DNA of 64,000 nucleotides from the NCBI GenBank assembly GCA_964644675.1, contig CAZXWK010000003.1, positions 35,121-99,120 on the forward strand, read 5' to 3'. The position numbers and the translations under genes are program-made. Positions 49,749 to 59,490 of the stretch are shown in pieces; the stretch's first letter is position 1, and every line of letters begins with the position of its first letter. The notes beneath the pieces were generated by a model. It was given only the letters and a program-made list of their open reading frames with translations, did not search any database and was not told the DNA's origin. This DNA comes from CAZXWK01 sp964644675. Lineage in GTDB: Bacteria; Actinomycetota; Coriobacteriia; Anaerosomatales; JAAXUF01.

Positions 49749-50456
49749 CTAATCGACGATGTCGTCCTCGGCTGACTCGGCGTCGTCGACGCTGTCCGCC
49801 GACGCTGTCACGAGCGAACCGGCGCCCGACCACGGGCCGACCAGTACGTCGCGAGCGTGCGCGAAGTAGTCGAACATCGAGACCATGGTCATCACCACGG
49901 CCGCGCCCATGACGGTCCAGGCGACGATCTGGGTCCAGAAGTAGATGTCGGCGCCGAGCGCCTTGATGGCGACGCTGTCCTTCACGATGAACAGCAGGAT
50001 CGCCATGATCTGCAGGACCGTCTTCCACTTCCCGTACCACGACGCGGCGATCACGATGCCCTCCGCGGAAGCGACCATTCGCAGGCCCGAGATGATGAAC
50101 TCGCGGGCGATGATCACGAAGCCGATCCACGCCGGCAGGACGTTCATCTCGATGAGGGCGAGTAGCGCGGCTGTGACGAGGAGCTTGTCGGCCAGCGGGT
50201 CGAGGAACTTCCCGAAGGTGGTGACCTCGTTGCGCGAACGCGCCAGGTACCCATCGACGCCGTCGGTCGCCGCGAGCACGCCGAAGACCGCCGCGGCGAT
50301 CCACGGACGCAGGGCGTAGTACATGACCGGCGCGTCGAACCACCGCGGCCAATCGCCGAGCAATACGAGCAGGAACACCGGGATGAGGATCATCCGGACG
50401 AGCGTCACGGTGTTGGCTGGGTTGAGCGGCATGCCGCTCTGGCCTTCGGACGCCAT
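49749..50456 (-). CDS. pgsA: CDP-diacylglycerol-glycerol-3-phosphate 3-phosphatidyltransferase
   Basis: Membrane enzyme making phosphatidylglycerophosphate, 235 residues with about six helices. The CDP-alcohol phosphotransferase signature is complete: DGVDGYLAR followed 8 residues later by GKFLDPLADK with the four Asp. Start PLNPANTVTLVRM is typical. An acidic C-terminal tail (about 30 residues, DDAESAEDDIVD) is longer than usual. Confidence 0.94.
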   Translation of the reverse strand: MASEGQSGMPLNPANTVTLVRMILIPVFLLVLLGDWPRWFDAPVMYYALRPWIAAAVFGVLAATDGVDGYLARSRNEVTTFGKFLDPLADKLLVTAALLALIEMNVLPAWIGFVIIAREFIISGLRMVASAEGIVIAASWYGKWKTVLQIMAILLFIVKDSVAIKALGADIYFWTQIVAWTVMGAAVVMTMVSMFDYFAHARDVLVGPWSGAGSLVTASADSVDDAESAEDDIVD

Positions 50457-50457
50457 C

Positions 50458-51759
50458 TCAGAGCACCTCTCCTTCCAGGTCGTAGCCGAGAGAATCCACG
50501 ATGCGCGCCTTCACGATATCGCCTGCGTCGCCGCGGTCCAACAGCACGAGGCCGTCGATCTCCGGAGCTTGGCCGCGCCAGCGGCCCACGACGACACCCT
50601 CGTCCTCGTCCACGCCCTCGACGAGCACCTCGAGCGTCTCGCCCACGTGGGCGGCGGCGCGCTCGAAGCCGATCTCGTCCGCGAGGTCTCGGAGCTTCTG
50701 GGCGCGGGCACGCCGAGTGCGCGGGGGGACCTGGGCGGGCATCTCGGCGGCGGCGGTGCCTTCCTCGGCGGAGTACTCGAAGACGCCGGTGTAGTCGAAG
50801 CGTGCGTCGCGCAGGAAGCGTTCGAGGGCGCGGACGTCGTCGGCGGTCTCGCCGGGGAAGCCCGCGATGAGCGTGGTGCGCAGGACGACGCCCGGGAGCG
50901 CCTGACGGATGCGCTCGAGCAGCGCGAGGAACGCCTCGGCGTCCCCCGAGCGGTGCATGCGGCGCAGCACCGGTGCGCTCGCGTGCTGGAGTGGGATGTC
51001 GAGGTAGCGGCAGACGTTGGGGTTCTCGGCGATCGCGGCGAGCAGGTCGTCGGTGACGCCGTCGGGCTGCACGTACATCAGGCGCACCCATTCGACCCCG
51101 GGGATCGCGGCGACCGCGCGGACGACGTCTGCGAGCGTGTCGGGCGCGTCGAGGTCCCGACCGTAGGCCGTGATGTCCTGGCCGATGAGCACGATCTCCT
51201 TGGCGCCGAGCGCCACGAGCTCGCGCGCCTCGGCGGTCACGAGCTCGACCGGCGTGCTCACGTACGGCCCGCGGATCGACGGGATCGTGCAGTACGCGCA
51301 GGTGCGGTGGCAGCCGTCCGAGATCCGAAGGTACGCCGAGCCGCCCGACTCGGTGCGCGACGGCGCCGCGCCTGCGTCGGCGGGGTGCGCCGCGACGCCG
51401 GTCACGCGCTCGAGCACGGCGAGTAGCTCGCCCTCCTCGGCGACGGGGACGAACGCGGCGACCTCGGGGAGCTCGGCGGCCAGCTCGCCGCCGTAGCGCG
51501 CGGGCATGCAGCCTGCGACCACGATCGAGCGGCCTTCCCGCTCGGGGAGCCATTCCTGAGCGACCTCGAGTACGGTGCCGATCGACTCCTCGGTCGCCTC
51601 GGCGATGAACGAGCACGTGTTGACGACGACCACGTCGGCGTCGGCGGGGTCGTCGGCGAGCACGTAGGCCGAGGCGGAGACCGCCGCGCGCATGCGGTCG
51701 GTGTCGACCTCGTTCTTTGGGCAGCCGAGCGTCAGGAACGTGATGGCTGGGGTTCGCAC
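50458..51759 (-). CDS. rimO: Ribosomal protein uS12 methylthiotransferase RimO
   Basis: Radical SAM enzyme of 433 residues, paralogous to MiaB, which methylthiolates an Asp of ribosomal protein S12. The opening ITFLTLGCPKNEVDTDRM and DGCHRTCAYCTIPSIRGPY (radical SAM triad) distinguish RimO from MiaB; VNTCSFIAEATEES and CMPARYGGEL complete the N-terminal cluster site. TRAM domain at the C-terminus. Start GTG at 51759. Confidence 0.94.
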   Translation of the reverse strand: MRTPAITFLTLGCPKNEVDTDRMRAAVSASAYVLADDPADADVVVVNTCSFIAEATEESIGTVLEVAQEWLPEREGRSIVVAGCMPARYGGELAAELPEVAAFVPVAEEGELLAVLERVTGVAAHPADAGAAPSRTESGGSAYLRISDGCHRTCAYCTIPSIRGPYVSTPVELVTAEARELVALGAKEIVLIGQDITAYGRDLDAPDTLADVVRAVAAIPGVEWVRLMYVQPDGVTDDLLAAIAENPNVCRYLDIPLQHASAPVLRRMHRSGDAEAFLALLERIRQALPGVVLRTTLIAGFPGETADDVRALERFLRDARFDYTGVFEYSAEEGTAAAEMPAQVPPRTRRARAQKLRDLADEIGFERAAAHVGETLEVLVEGVDEDEGVVVGRWRGQAPEIDGLVLLDRGDAGDIVKARIVDSLGYDLEGEVL

Positions 51760-51763
51760 GCGG

Positions 51764-52261
51764 CTACCGGTAGTTCGTGAACTGCAGCGGGATGCCGTAG
51801 TCCTGGTCCTTGAGGAACGCGATGACCTTCTGCAGCTCGTCGCGCACCGGCGCCGAGACGCGCAGCTTGTCTCCCTCGATCTGCACCTTGACCTTGAACT
51901 TCTCGTCCTTGATGTCCTTGTTGATCTTGCGCGCGAGGTCCTGCTCGATACCCATGACGATCGTCCCGACGATGCGCACCGTCCCGCCCGAGGCGGCCTC
52001 GGGCTTGCCCCACGAGACGGCCTTGAGGTCGATGTTGCGCCGCACGAGCTTGGTGTTGAGCACGTCGATGACCTGCTTGCCGACGAAGTCGCTCGGTGCA
52101 TGGAGCGTGAACGCCTTGTCGTGCTTGCTGAACTCGAGCTTGGCGCCCGAGTCCTTCAGGTCGTAGCGCTGCACGAGCTCCTTGGTCGTCTGCTGGTAGG
52201 CGTTGTCCACTTCCTGCAGGTCGACTTCGGAAACGACGTCGAAGCTGTTGTCCTTGGCCAC
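51764..52261 (-). CDS. yajQ: YajQ-family nucleotide-binding protein
   Basis: Protein of 165 residues with two ferredoxin-like halves: DNSFDVVSEVDLQEVDNAYQ, KELVQRYDLKDSGAKLEF, and the C-terminal VQIEGDKLRVSAPVRDELQK and DYGIPLQFTNYR. Family members bind nucleotides, and the Xanthomonas member binds c-di-GMP; whether this one does is unknown. GTG start behind ACAGGAGGAGA. Confidence 0.93.
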   Translation of the reverse strand: MAKDNSFDVVSEVDLQEVDNAYQQTTKELVQRYDLKDSGAKLEFSKHDKAFTLHAPSDFVGKQVIDVLNTKLVRRNIDLKAVSWGKPEAASGGTVRIVGTIVMGIEQDLARKINKDIKDEKFKVKVQIEGDKLRVSAPVRDELQKVIAFLKDQDYGIPLQFTNYR

Positions 52262-52286
52262 GGGTCTCCTCCTGTTTCGGGGGTGG

Positions 52287-53000
52287 TTAGGGTTGCACGG
52301 GAGTCGCGGTGAGCGTGATGGTCGCCGGCGACTTGTTGGGCAGTGTGACCGGTTTCCCGTCGCGCGTGACGGTGACCGCCGAGGGCTTGCCCACGGTGAT
52401 CTCGGCCGTGTTCGGCACCTGGAATTCCTTGGACTGGCCACCGGTCAGCGTGCCCGAGTACGCCTGCTGGCCGTCGATGACGACGACGAGCGAGGACGCG
52501 CCGTTGGCATCCACCGTGACCTTGAGCGCGAACGGCGTGGCGGCCTGCTGCTGGGTGCCGGGGGCCGTGGCGCTCGTCTCGCCGGTCGTCGGGATCGGCG
52601 GGATCTGATCGGGCGTGCGCGTGAGACGCCAGGCCACCCAGATCCCCGCCGAGATCACCACCACGACCGCGACGACGATGAGCGCGGTCCTGATGGGGAC
52701 CGCGTGCTGCTCGCCGCGTGGTGCGACCGCGGTGTCGGTAGGCAGGTTGACGTCGTGGAAGCGGCCCGAGCCCGTCTCGGCCCGGTACATGGCGAGCAGG
52801 GGCACGGGGTCGAGCTCGAGGTAGCGCGCGTAGCTGGAGACGTACCCGCGCACGTACCCGGGATTGGGCAGCCGCGCGTAGTCGCCCTCCTCGAGGGCCT
52901 GGAGCAGCCGTCCGCGGATCTTGGTCTGCTCCTCGGCCTGCTCGATGGTGATGCCGAGACTGACGCGGCGCTCTTTCAGGGTATCGCCGAGCTGGCCCAT
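52287..53000 (-). CDS. RodZ-like helix-turn-helix membrane protein
   Basis: Protein of 237 residues: N-terminal Xre-type HTH (LGDTLKERRVSLGITIEQAE, LEEGDYARLPNPGYVRGYV), one transmembrane helix (about 104-125), a linker, and an extracytoplasmic C-terminal beta domain (about 155-237, DUF4115 type). RodZ anchors MreB in rod-shaped bacteria; no mre genes are in the window. Start ATG 1 bp after ftsK stop. Confidence 0.88.
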   Translation of the reverse strand: MGQLGDTLKERRVSLGITIEQAEEQTKIRGRLLQALEEGDYARLPNPGYVRGYVSSYARYLELDPVPLLAMYRAETGSGRFHDVNLPTDTAVAPRGEQHAVPIRTALIVVAVVVVISAGIWVAWRLTRTPDQIPPIPTTGETSATAPGTQQQAATPFALKVTVDANGASSLVVVIDGQQAYSGTLTGGQSKEFQVPNTAEITVGKPSAVTVTRDGKPVTLPNKSPATITLTATPVQP

Positions 53001-53001
53001 G

Positions 53002-55281
53002 TCAGAGGCCGCCTTCCGCTTCTTCGCGCTCGAAGACCTTGAGCGATTCGAGGTCCTCGATGTCCACGAGCACCTCTCGGGGCTTGCTGCCGTCGGGAGG
53101 TCCGACGACACCCTTCATCTCGAGCATGTCCATGATGCGCCCGGCGCGCGCGTAGCCGACCTTGAGCCGGCGCTGCAGCATCGAGGTGGAACCGAGACCG
53201 CTGGTGACGACGATGTCGGCGGCCTCCCAGATCAGGGGGTCGTCCTCCTCGCCGGGGTCGACGCCGCCACCGGTCGACGAGATCCGCAGGTGCAGGATCT
53301 CCTCGTGGTAGTCAGGCTCGGCCTGCTGCTTGAGGTGGCCGACGACCTGCTCGATCTCCTCTTCGGAGACGTAGCAGCCCTGGATGCGCTTGGGCTTGGC
53401 CCACGCCGGGGTCGAGAAGAGCATGTCGCCCAGGCCGACGAGCTTCTCGGCGCCGGGCTGGTCGAGGATGACGCGGCTGTCGATGGCGCTCGCGACGTTG
53501 AAGGCGATGCGGTTGGTGATGTTGGCCTTGATGATGCCGGTGACGACGTTCGCCTCGGGGCGCTGCGTCGCCACGACCAGGTGGATGCCGGCGGCGCGCG
53601 CGAGCTGCGCGATGCGCACGATCGAGTCCTCGACCTCCTTGGCGGCCACCATCATGAGGTCGGCGAGCTCGTCGATGACGATGACGAGGTACGGGAGCTC
53701 CTCGGCATCCTCAGGGCCCTTGCCGTCCTGGACCATCGCGTTGTAGGCGCCGATGTTGCGCGCGCCTGCCGCCTGCAGCACCTTGAGGCGCCGCTCCATC
53801 TCCGAGACGGACCAGGCGAGCGCGCTCGCGGCCTCCTTGGGCTCGGTGACGACCGGCACGTAGAGGTGCGGCACGTTGTTGTAGAGCGAGAGCTCGACGC
53901 GCTTGGGGTCGATGAGGATCATGCGCACCTCGGCGGGCGTCGTGCGCATGAGCACCGACATGAGCATGGCGTTGATCGCGACCGACTTGCCCGAACCGGT
54001 GGTACCGCCGATCAGCAAGTGCGGCATGGTCGCGAGGTCGGCCAGCACGGGCGCGCCGGCGACGTCCTTGCCGATCGCCATGAGCAGCGGGCCGCCCTCC
54101 CCCGCCGGGGCGAGCACGTCGCCGAGCGTCACCGAGCTGCGGCGGACGTTGGGCACCTCGACGCCGACGAGCGACTTGCCCGGGATCGGCGCGAGGATGC
54201 GCACGGTCGAGGCGGCGAGCGCCAGGGCGAGGTCGTCGGCGAGCGCGGTGATGCGCGATAGGCGCACGCCCTTCGCGATCTCGATCTCGAACAGCGTGAC
54301 GGTAGGGCCGGCGACCCAGGCGACGACGCGCGCGGGGATGTCGAACGTGGCGAGAGTCTCGGCGATGAGCTGGCCCGTCGCGCGAAGCTCGGTGTCGGAA
54401 GCCTTGTGCGCCGAGGCGGCCTCGCTCGTGCGCTTGAGCATCGCCATGCCGGGCAGGACGAAGCCCTCCATCGCGCGCGGTGCGACCGTCTTGGGGACCG
54501 GCACCGTCTTGCGGGCGGCCTCCGGGTCGCCACCCTCGGCGCGGCGCTTGCGCGCAGGGGCGTCGGCAGCGGCTTCGGCGTCGAGCGCGACGCTGTTCTC
54601 GGCAGGCTCGAGCGGCACGGTGCGCGGCGCGCGCTCGCGCGAGGTACGGCCGCGCGGTGCGACCTCTTCGGCGGGTTCGGACGAGAAGGAGCCGCGGACC
54701 CAGTCCACGAGCGAGGTGATCGAGAGGCCGATCACGATGAGGCCGACGATGAGCACGCCGGCGAGCAGCACGTAGCCGATGGTTGCGCCGACCGTGCTGA
54801 GCAACAGCCACGCGACGGCGGCTCCCACGTAGCCACCGTGCGTCGCGAGCACCTCGCCGTTCCACATGAGCCCGGGCGGGCTTGCGAGTGCGGCCATCGA
54901 GATGACCGAGAGCACGATGATGCCCAGGCCGAGGCCGGTACGGCCCTCGTGGACCTCGGTGCGGATGAAGAAGCTCACGCCCCAGAGCACGAGGAATACG
55001 GGGATGACGTAGGCGCCGATGCCGAACGCCATCTTGAGGCCGAGCGCACCCGCGCGTGCCGCGACGCCGGACGTGCTCGAGAGCACGGCGACCATGAGCG
55101 CGACGCCGAGCACGCACAGCACGACCCCGACGATCTCGCGCTTGGCGCGATCGTCGACCAGGGCGTTGCCCTGCTGCTTCTTGGCTGCCGCCCGCCCGCC
55201 GCTGCGGGCGCCGGACTTCGTACCCGCGCTCGAGCGCGAGCCGTTCGACCGGCTGGAGCTGCTCTTCTTGGGTGTGGCCAC
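53002..55281 (-). CDS. ftsK: DNA translocase FtsK
   Basis: Septal DNA pump of 759 residues that clears the terminus and activates XerCD at dif. Four N-terminal membrane helices (about 45-200), a short linker, the RecA-like motor with Walker A GTTGSGKS (K432) and Walker B YLVIVIDELADLMM, and a C-terminal gamma winged-helix domain (about 690-745) that reads KOPS/SRS polarity motifs. GTG start. Its likely target site is at 26464-26491 in this same window. Confidence 0.96.
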   Translation of the reverse strand: MATPKKSSSSRSNGSRSSAGTKSGARSGGRAAAKKQQGNALVDDRAKREIVGVVLCVLGVALMVAVLSSTSGVAARAGALGLKMAFGIGAYVIPVFLVLWGVSFFIRTEVHEGRTGLGLGIIVLSVISMAALASPPGLMWNGEVLATHGGYVGAAVAWLLLSTVGATIGYVLLAGVLIVGLIVIGLSITSLVDWVRGSFSSEPAEEVAPRGRTSRERAPRTVPLEPAENSVALDAEAAADAPARKRRAEGGDPEAARKTVPVPKTVAPRAMEGFVLPGMAMLKRTSEAASAHKASDTELRATGQLIAETLATFDIPARVVAWVAGPTVTLFEIEIAKGVRLSRITALADDLALALAASTVRILAPIPGKSLVGVEVPNVRRSSVTLGDVLAPAGEGGPLLMAIGKDVAGAPVLADLATMPHLLIGGTTGSGKSVAINAMLMSVLMRTTPAEVRMILIDPKRVELSLYNNVPHLYVPVVTEPKEAASALAWSVSEMERRLKVLQAAGARNIGAYNAMVQDGKGPEDAEELPYLVIVIDELADLMMVAAKEVEDSIVRIAQLARAAGIHLVVATQRPEANVVTGIIKANITNRIAFNVASAIDSRVILDQPGAEKLVGLGDMLFSTPAWAKPKRIQGCYVSEEEIEQVVGHLKQQAEPDYHEEILHLRISSTGGGVDPGEEDDPLIWEAADIVVTSGLGSTSMLQRRLKVGYARAGRIMDMLEMKGVVGPPDGSKPREVLVDIEDLESLKVFEREEAEGGL

Positions 55282-55282
55282 G

Positions 55283-56101
55283 CTACCCCCTGCCGAACAC
55301 GGTGCCGCTCAACAGCATAACCGTGCCGAGCACCCCCGTGTATGCCGCGAACCAGTACAGGCTGTGGTTCTTGACGAAGCGGAGCAGCCCCCAGATCGCG
55401 AAGTAGCCCGCGAGCCCGGCGGCGACGAAGCCCGCCGCGAGCGCGAACGGCGTACCCGGCAGGTGAGAGGCGCCGTTGACGACGTCGAGCCCATCCTTGA
55501 GAAACGCGAGGGTGATGATGGGGATGCCGAGGAGGAACGAAAAGCGCGCGGCGTCCTCGCGGGTCAGCTTGAACAGCATGCCGCCGCTGATGGTGGAGCC
55601 CGAGCGCGAGACGCCCGGCAGCGCGGCGATCCCCTGGAAGACGCCGATCACGGCGATCGCCACGTAGCTCAGATGGCTGGGCGACGGATGGGCGGGGCCC
55701 TTCCGGTCGACGATCTCGGCCACCACGAGCACGGCCGTGGTGATGAGGAACCCGATTCCGACGGCGGTCGCCGACTCGGCGAGTGACTCGAGGTACTTGC
55801 CGAGCCCGAGCGCGATCACCGCGCTGATGGCGGTGCCGATCGCGATGAGCAGCACGATGCGCCGCTCCCCGGTGCGTTCGCGGTTCTTGGGAAGGAGCGA
55901 GGCGAGCAGCTCGAGGATGTCGCGCCAGAAGTACACGAACATCGCGATGAGCGTCGCGCCGTGCAGGAAGACCTCATAGCTGAGGTTGGGCTGCAGACCG
56001 AAGATCTGGTACGTGACGGCCAAGTGACCGTCTGAGGATATCGGGAGGAACTCGGTGAGACCTTGGACGATTCCGAGAACGACCGCTTGCAGGATGCTCA
56101 C
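55283..56101 (-). CDS. uppP: Undecaprenyl-diphosphatase (UppP/BacA)
   Basis: Integral membrane phosphatase of 272 residues recycling the undecaprenyl carrier for cell-wall synthesis; high dose gives bacitracin resistance. Motifs GLTEFLPISSDGHL (usual SSSGHL with Ser to Asp) and LPGVSRSGSTI. GTG start 4 bp downstream of the RNase J stop region. Confidence 0.94.
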   Translation of the reverse strand: MSILQAVVLGIVQGLTEFLPISSDGHLAVTYQIFGLQPNLSYEVFLHGATLIAMFVYFWRDILELLASLLPKNRERTGERRIVLLIAIGTAISAVIALGLGKYLESLAESATAVGIGFLITTAVLVVAEIVDRKGPAHPSPSHLSYVAIAVIGVFQGIAALPGVSRSGSTISGGMLFKLTREDAARFSFLLGIPIITLAFLKDGLDVVNGASHLPGTPFALAAGFVAAGLAGYFAIWGLLRFVKNHSLYWFAAYTGVLGTVMLLSGTVFGRG

Positions 56102-56104
56102 CCG

Positions 56105-57775
56105 CTAGACCTCCATCACGACGGGGATGATCATGGGCCGGCGGCGGGTGCGCTCCCACAGCAGCTGTGAGAGTGACTCGCGCACGGCGTTCTTGATGAC
56201 GGCCTGGTCGGTCGCGCCCTCCTTCGCGGTCTTCGCGAGGGTCTTGGCGATGCGTTGGCGGGCCTCCTCGAGCAGCACGTCGCCTTCGGGACCGAACACG
56301 ATGCCGCGGGTCACGAGCTCGGGGTCGCCCATCGGCCTGCCGGTCTGGGCGTCGATCGCGATGACGATCGTCGCGATCCCGTCCTGGGCGAGCAGCTGGC
56401 GGTCGCGCAGGACGACGTTGCCGACGTCGCCGACGCCGAGACCGTCGACGTAGACGACGCCGTGCTCGACCTTCTCGGCGACGCGCGCGCCCTTCTCGGA
56501 AAGCTCGAGGCAGTCGCCGTTGTCGAGCACGAAGATGTCCTCGTCGTACATGCCGACGTCGCCGGCGAGGCGAGCATGCGCGCTCAAGTGCCGGGTCTCG
56601 CCATGGATCGGCATGAAGAACGTGGGCTGCGTAAGGTTCAACATGAGCTTGAGCTCTTCGGCGGCCGCGTGCCCGCTGACGTGCACGTTCGAGGTGCCCT
56701 TGTGGAGCACCCGGGCCCCTGCCTTCGAGAGCCGGTTGATGACGCGGCTCACGGCCTTCTCGTTGCCCGGTACGGGAGATGCCGAGATGACGACGGTGTC
56801 TCCCCTTTCGACCTGGACGGTCTTGTGGTCGCCGTTGGCCATGCGTGCGAGCGCCGAGAGCGGCTCGCCCTGGCTTCCGGTGCACAGCACGACGACCTGT
56901 TCGGGAGGAAGGCCGTGGGAGTCGAACGCATCGACGATGTCGTCCTCGTCGATGTGGAGGTATCCCAGCTCACGGGCGATGCGGGTGTTGGTGACCATCG
57001 AGCGTCCCGTGACGACGACCTTGCGCCCCGCATCGACCGCCGCGTCGCAGACCTGCTGAACGCGGTGGATGTGGCTCGAGAACGACGCGACGATGACGCG
57101 CTGCTCGGCCTTCGCGATGATGTCGCGCAGCGCGACGCCGACCTCGGCTTCTGAGCGCGTGAAACCGTTGGTCTCGGCGTTGGTGGAGTCGGACATGAGC
57201 AGGTCGACGCCGACCTTGCCGTACTTGGCGAGCGCGCCGTAGTCGGTCAGGCGGCCGTCGATGGGCGTCTGGTCGAGCTTGAAGTCGCCGGTGTGGACCA
57301 CGTTCGCGACCGGCGTGCGGATGAACATGCCGACCGCGTCGGGGATCGAGTGGTTGACCGCGAAGAAGTCGAAGCCGAACGGGCCGAGCGAGACGTGGCT
57401 GCCGTCCTTGATCTCGCGGAGCTTCACCTTCTTGATCTTGTGCTCGTCGAGCTTGCCCTGCACCAAGCCGAGCGTGAGCTTGGTGCCGAGAACCGGCACG
57501 GGATTCGGGAGCTCCTTGAGCAGGTATGGGAGCGCGCCGGTGTGGTCCTCGTGGCCGTGGGTGATGACGATGCCGCGCAGGCGGTCCGCACGCTTCACCA
57601 CGTACGAGAAGTCCGGGAGGATCAGATCGACGCCTGGGTGGTCGTCGTCGGGGAACATGATCCCCGCGTCCACCAGCACCAGGTCGTCGCCCAGCTCGAA
57701 GACGGTCATGTTCTTGCCTACCTCGTCGAGCCCGCCGAGCGGGATGACGCGCAGGCGCGTGTCTTTGGATGCCAT
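56105..57775 (-). CDS. rnj: Ribonuclease J
   Basis: Metallo-beta-lactamase RNase with 5'-3' exonuclease and endonuclease activity, 556 residues. Metal site THGHEDHTGALPYLL, beta-CASP motifs (VNHSIPDAVGMFIRTPVANV, SDSTNAETNGFTRSE, HVSGHAAAEELKLMLNL, PIHGETRHLSAHARLA). The ATG at 57775 begins ASKDTRLRVIPLGGLDEVGK; its AAAGGAG is 14 bp upstream, a long spacing. Placed after dapA as in many Gram-positives. Confidence 0.94.
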   Translation of the reverse strand: MASKDTRLRVIPLGGLDEVGKNMTVFELGDDLVLVDAGIMFPDDDHPGVDLILPDFSYVVKRADRLRGIVITHGHEDHTGALPYLLKELPNPVPVLGTKLTLGLVQGKLDEHKIKKVKLREIKDGSHVSLGPFGFDFFAVNHSIPDAVGMFIRTPVANVVHTGDFKLDQTPIDGRLTDYGALAKYGKVGVDLLMSDSTNAETNGFTRSEAEVGVALRDIIAKAEQRVIVASFSSHIHRVQQVCDAAVDAGRKVVVTGRSMVTNTRIARELGYLHIDEDDIVDAFDSHGLPPEQVVVLCTGSQGEPLSALARMANGDHKTVQVERGDTVVISASPVPGNEKAVSRVINRLSKAGARVLHKGTSNVHVSGHAAAEELKLMLNLTQPTFFMPIHGETRHLSAHARLAGDVGMYDEDIFVLDNGDCLELSEKGARVAEKVEHGVVYVDGLGVGDVGNVVLRDRQLLAQDGIATIVIAIDAQTGRPMGDPELVTRGIVFGPEGDVLLEEARQRIAKTLAKTAKEGATDQAVIKNAVRESLSQLLWERTRRRPMIIPVVMEV

Positions 57776-57917
57776 GTCGTGTGGATATGCTCCTTTCGGC
57801 CCCTCGGGGCCGTACGTGCGGCGTATCGCCGCGTCACTGTGTCGTATAACCGTCACCGGTCAGGGCGACGGAACCAGTCGTTTCGTGCCGCTCCCGGACC
57901 GGAGTCCGAAGCGGGTG

Positions 57918-58811
57918 CTACGCCAGTACGCCCGTGTGGCGCATGACGCGCTCGAGCTCGGCGGTCTGCTCGGCGGTCGCTTCGATGAGCGGCAGTCGGC
58001 ATCCACCCACCGAGAAGCCCTGCAGCTCGAGACCCTTCTTGACCATGATGGGGTTCGCGGTCATGAAGAGCGCCTTCATGAGCGGCATGAGCTCGAGGTG
58101 GATCCGCAGCGCGCGGGTGTGGTCACCCGAAGCTGCCGCCGTGACCATCTCCTTGAAGCGCGGACCGGCGACGTGGCTCACGACCGAGATGACGCCGGTG
58201 CCGCCCAGCCCCATGAGCGGGAGCGTCAGCTCGTCGTCTCCCGAGAGGACCTCGAAGCCCTCGGGCGCCCCGTCGATGATCGTGGCGGCCTGCGAGAGGT
58301 CGGCGTTGGCCTGCTTCAGGCCGACGATGTTCTCGACGTCGTTCGCGAGTCGCAGGATCGTAGCCGGCTCCATGTTGATCACGCAGCGGCCGGGGATGTT
58401 GTAGAGGATCACGGGCAGGTCGACCGCGCCCGCGATCGCGCGAAAGTGCTGGTAGAGACCCTCCTGCGGAGGCTTGTTGTAGTACGGGACGACGGCCATG
58501 ATGCCGTCCACGCCGAGCTTGGCGACCTCCGCGGCGAACTCGACCGAGTCGGCCGTGCAGTTGTCGCCCGCGTTCGCGATGATCGGCACGCGGCCGCCGA
58601 CGGCCTCGATGACCGCCTTGAAGAGCTCGATCTTCTGCGGGTAGAAGACCGTGGGCGACTCGCCCGTGGTACCGCAGACGACGAGCGCGTCAGAACCGTC
58701 CTCGATGAGCTTGTTCGCGAGTTCCTGTGCGCGGGGCAGGTCGAGCTCGAGGTCGGCGGTGAACGGCGTGACCATGGCCGTGATCATACGGCCGAAGCGC
58801 GGCGTGCTCAT
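57918..58811 (-). CDS. dapA: 4-hydroxy-tetrahydrodipicolinate synthase
   Basis: First committed enzyme of lysine/DAP synthesis, condensing pyruvate with aspartate semialdehyde. It has 297 residues; Schiff-base K166 (NIVGLKQAN), Y137 (LYNIPGR) and GTTGES pyruvate-site motif are all present. ATG at 58811 after GAGGGG. Substrate for the reductase DapB encoded 3 kb upstream. Confidence 0.96.
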   Translation of the reverse strand: MSTPRFGRMITAMVTPFTADLELDLPRAQELANKLIEDGSDALVVCGTTGESPTVFYPQKIELFKAVIEAVGGRVPIIANAGDNCTADSVEFAAEVAKLGVDGIMAVVPYYNKPPQEGLYQHFRAIAGAVDLPVILYNIPGRCVINMEPATILRLANDVENIVGLKQANADLSQAATIIDGAPEGFEVLSGDDELTLPLMGLGGTGVISVVSHVAGPRFKEMVTAAASGDHTRALRIHLELMPLMKALFMTANPIMVKKGLELQGFSVGGCRLPLIEATAEQTAELERVMRHTGVLA

Positions 58812-58943
58812 GGTGTGATTCCCCTCGTAGGAAAGCCCGCACCACACAGCGGGCGTCGTGAGTCGGTTCGGTCTCCATTGTGACATACCGCACCGACACT
58901 CGCGCGCACCGCGCGCCTGCGTAACCGAGGCGTTGCGCGGCCC

Positions 58944-59486
58944 CTATCGCTCGCTCGGCTCCCGTCGCGTGTACCGCAGTTCGACGATACCGCCGTCCCA
59001 CGCGCGGGCGTGCACGAGCGACAGCTCCGTCCTCGCGTGCGGAGTCACCCAGAGCGGGACTCCGTCGCCCAAGAGGATCGGCTGCACGGCGATGAGATAC
59101 TCGTCCACCAGCTGCGCGTCCGAGAGCGCCGTGACGAGCTTCCCCCCGCCGAACAGCCAGATCGAGCCGCCGGCGGTCGCCTTGAGCCGCGTGACGAAGT
59201 CGATCGCGGGTTCGTGTACGAAGGTGACGCCCGGGAACCGCGGCAGGTCGTCGCGCGAGGTGAAGACGTAGACGTCCTTCTCGGCGAAGACCTCGGTCCC
59301 GCCTTCGAGCTCGAGGCTGACCAGGTACGTCGAGCTTCCCATCACCAGGCAGTCGATCGTCTCGAGCAGCTCGAGGTAGTCCGCCGGTGGCGCCGAGGGC
59401 ATCTCGGCGAGCCAGTCCACGCCGTCATCCACGTCGGCGATGAAGCCGTCGAGCGAAGCGGTCAGGATGCACACGAGGGGCCGCAT
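58944..59486 (-). CDS. Dihydrofolate reductase-like / RibD C-terminal domain protein
   Basis: Protein of 180 residues of the YyaP/YwjB type: LVCILTASLDGFIADVDDGV, CLVMGSSTYL, VYVFTSRDDLP, SIWLFGGGKLVTALSDAQLV, LIAVQPILLGDGVPLW. NADPH-dependent reductase fold; substrate unknown. Lies 4 bp from the stop of the aspartokinase-methyltransferase gene. Confidence 0.87.
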   Translation of the reverse strand: MRPLVCILTASLDGFIADVDDGVDWLAEMPSAPPADYLELLETIDCLVMGSSTYLVSLELEGGTEVFAEKDVYVFTSRDDLPRFPGVTFVHEPAIDFVTRLKATAGGSIWLFGGGKLVTALSDAQLVDEYLIAVQPILLGDGVPLWVTPHARTELSLVHARAWDGGIVELRYTRREPSER

Positions 59487-59490
59487 CGCG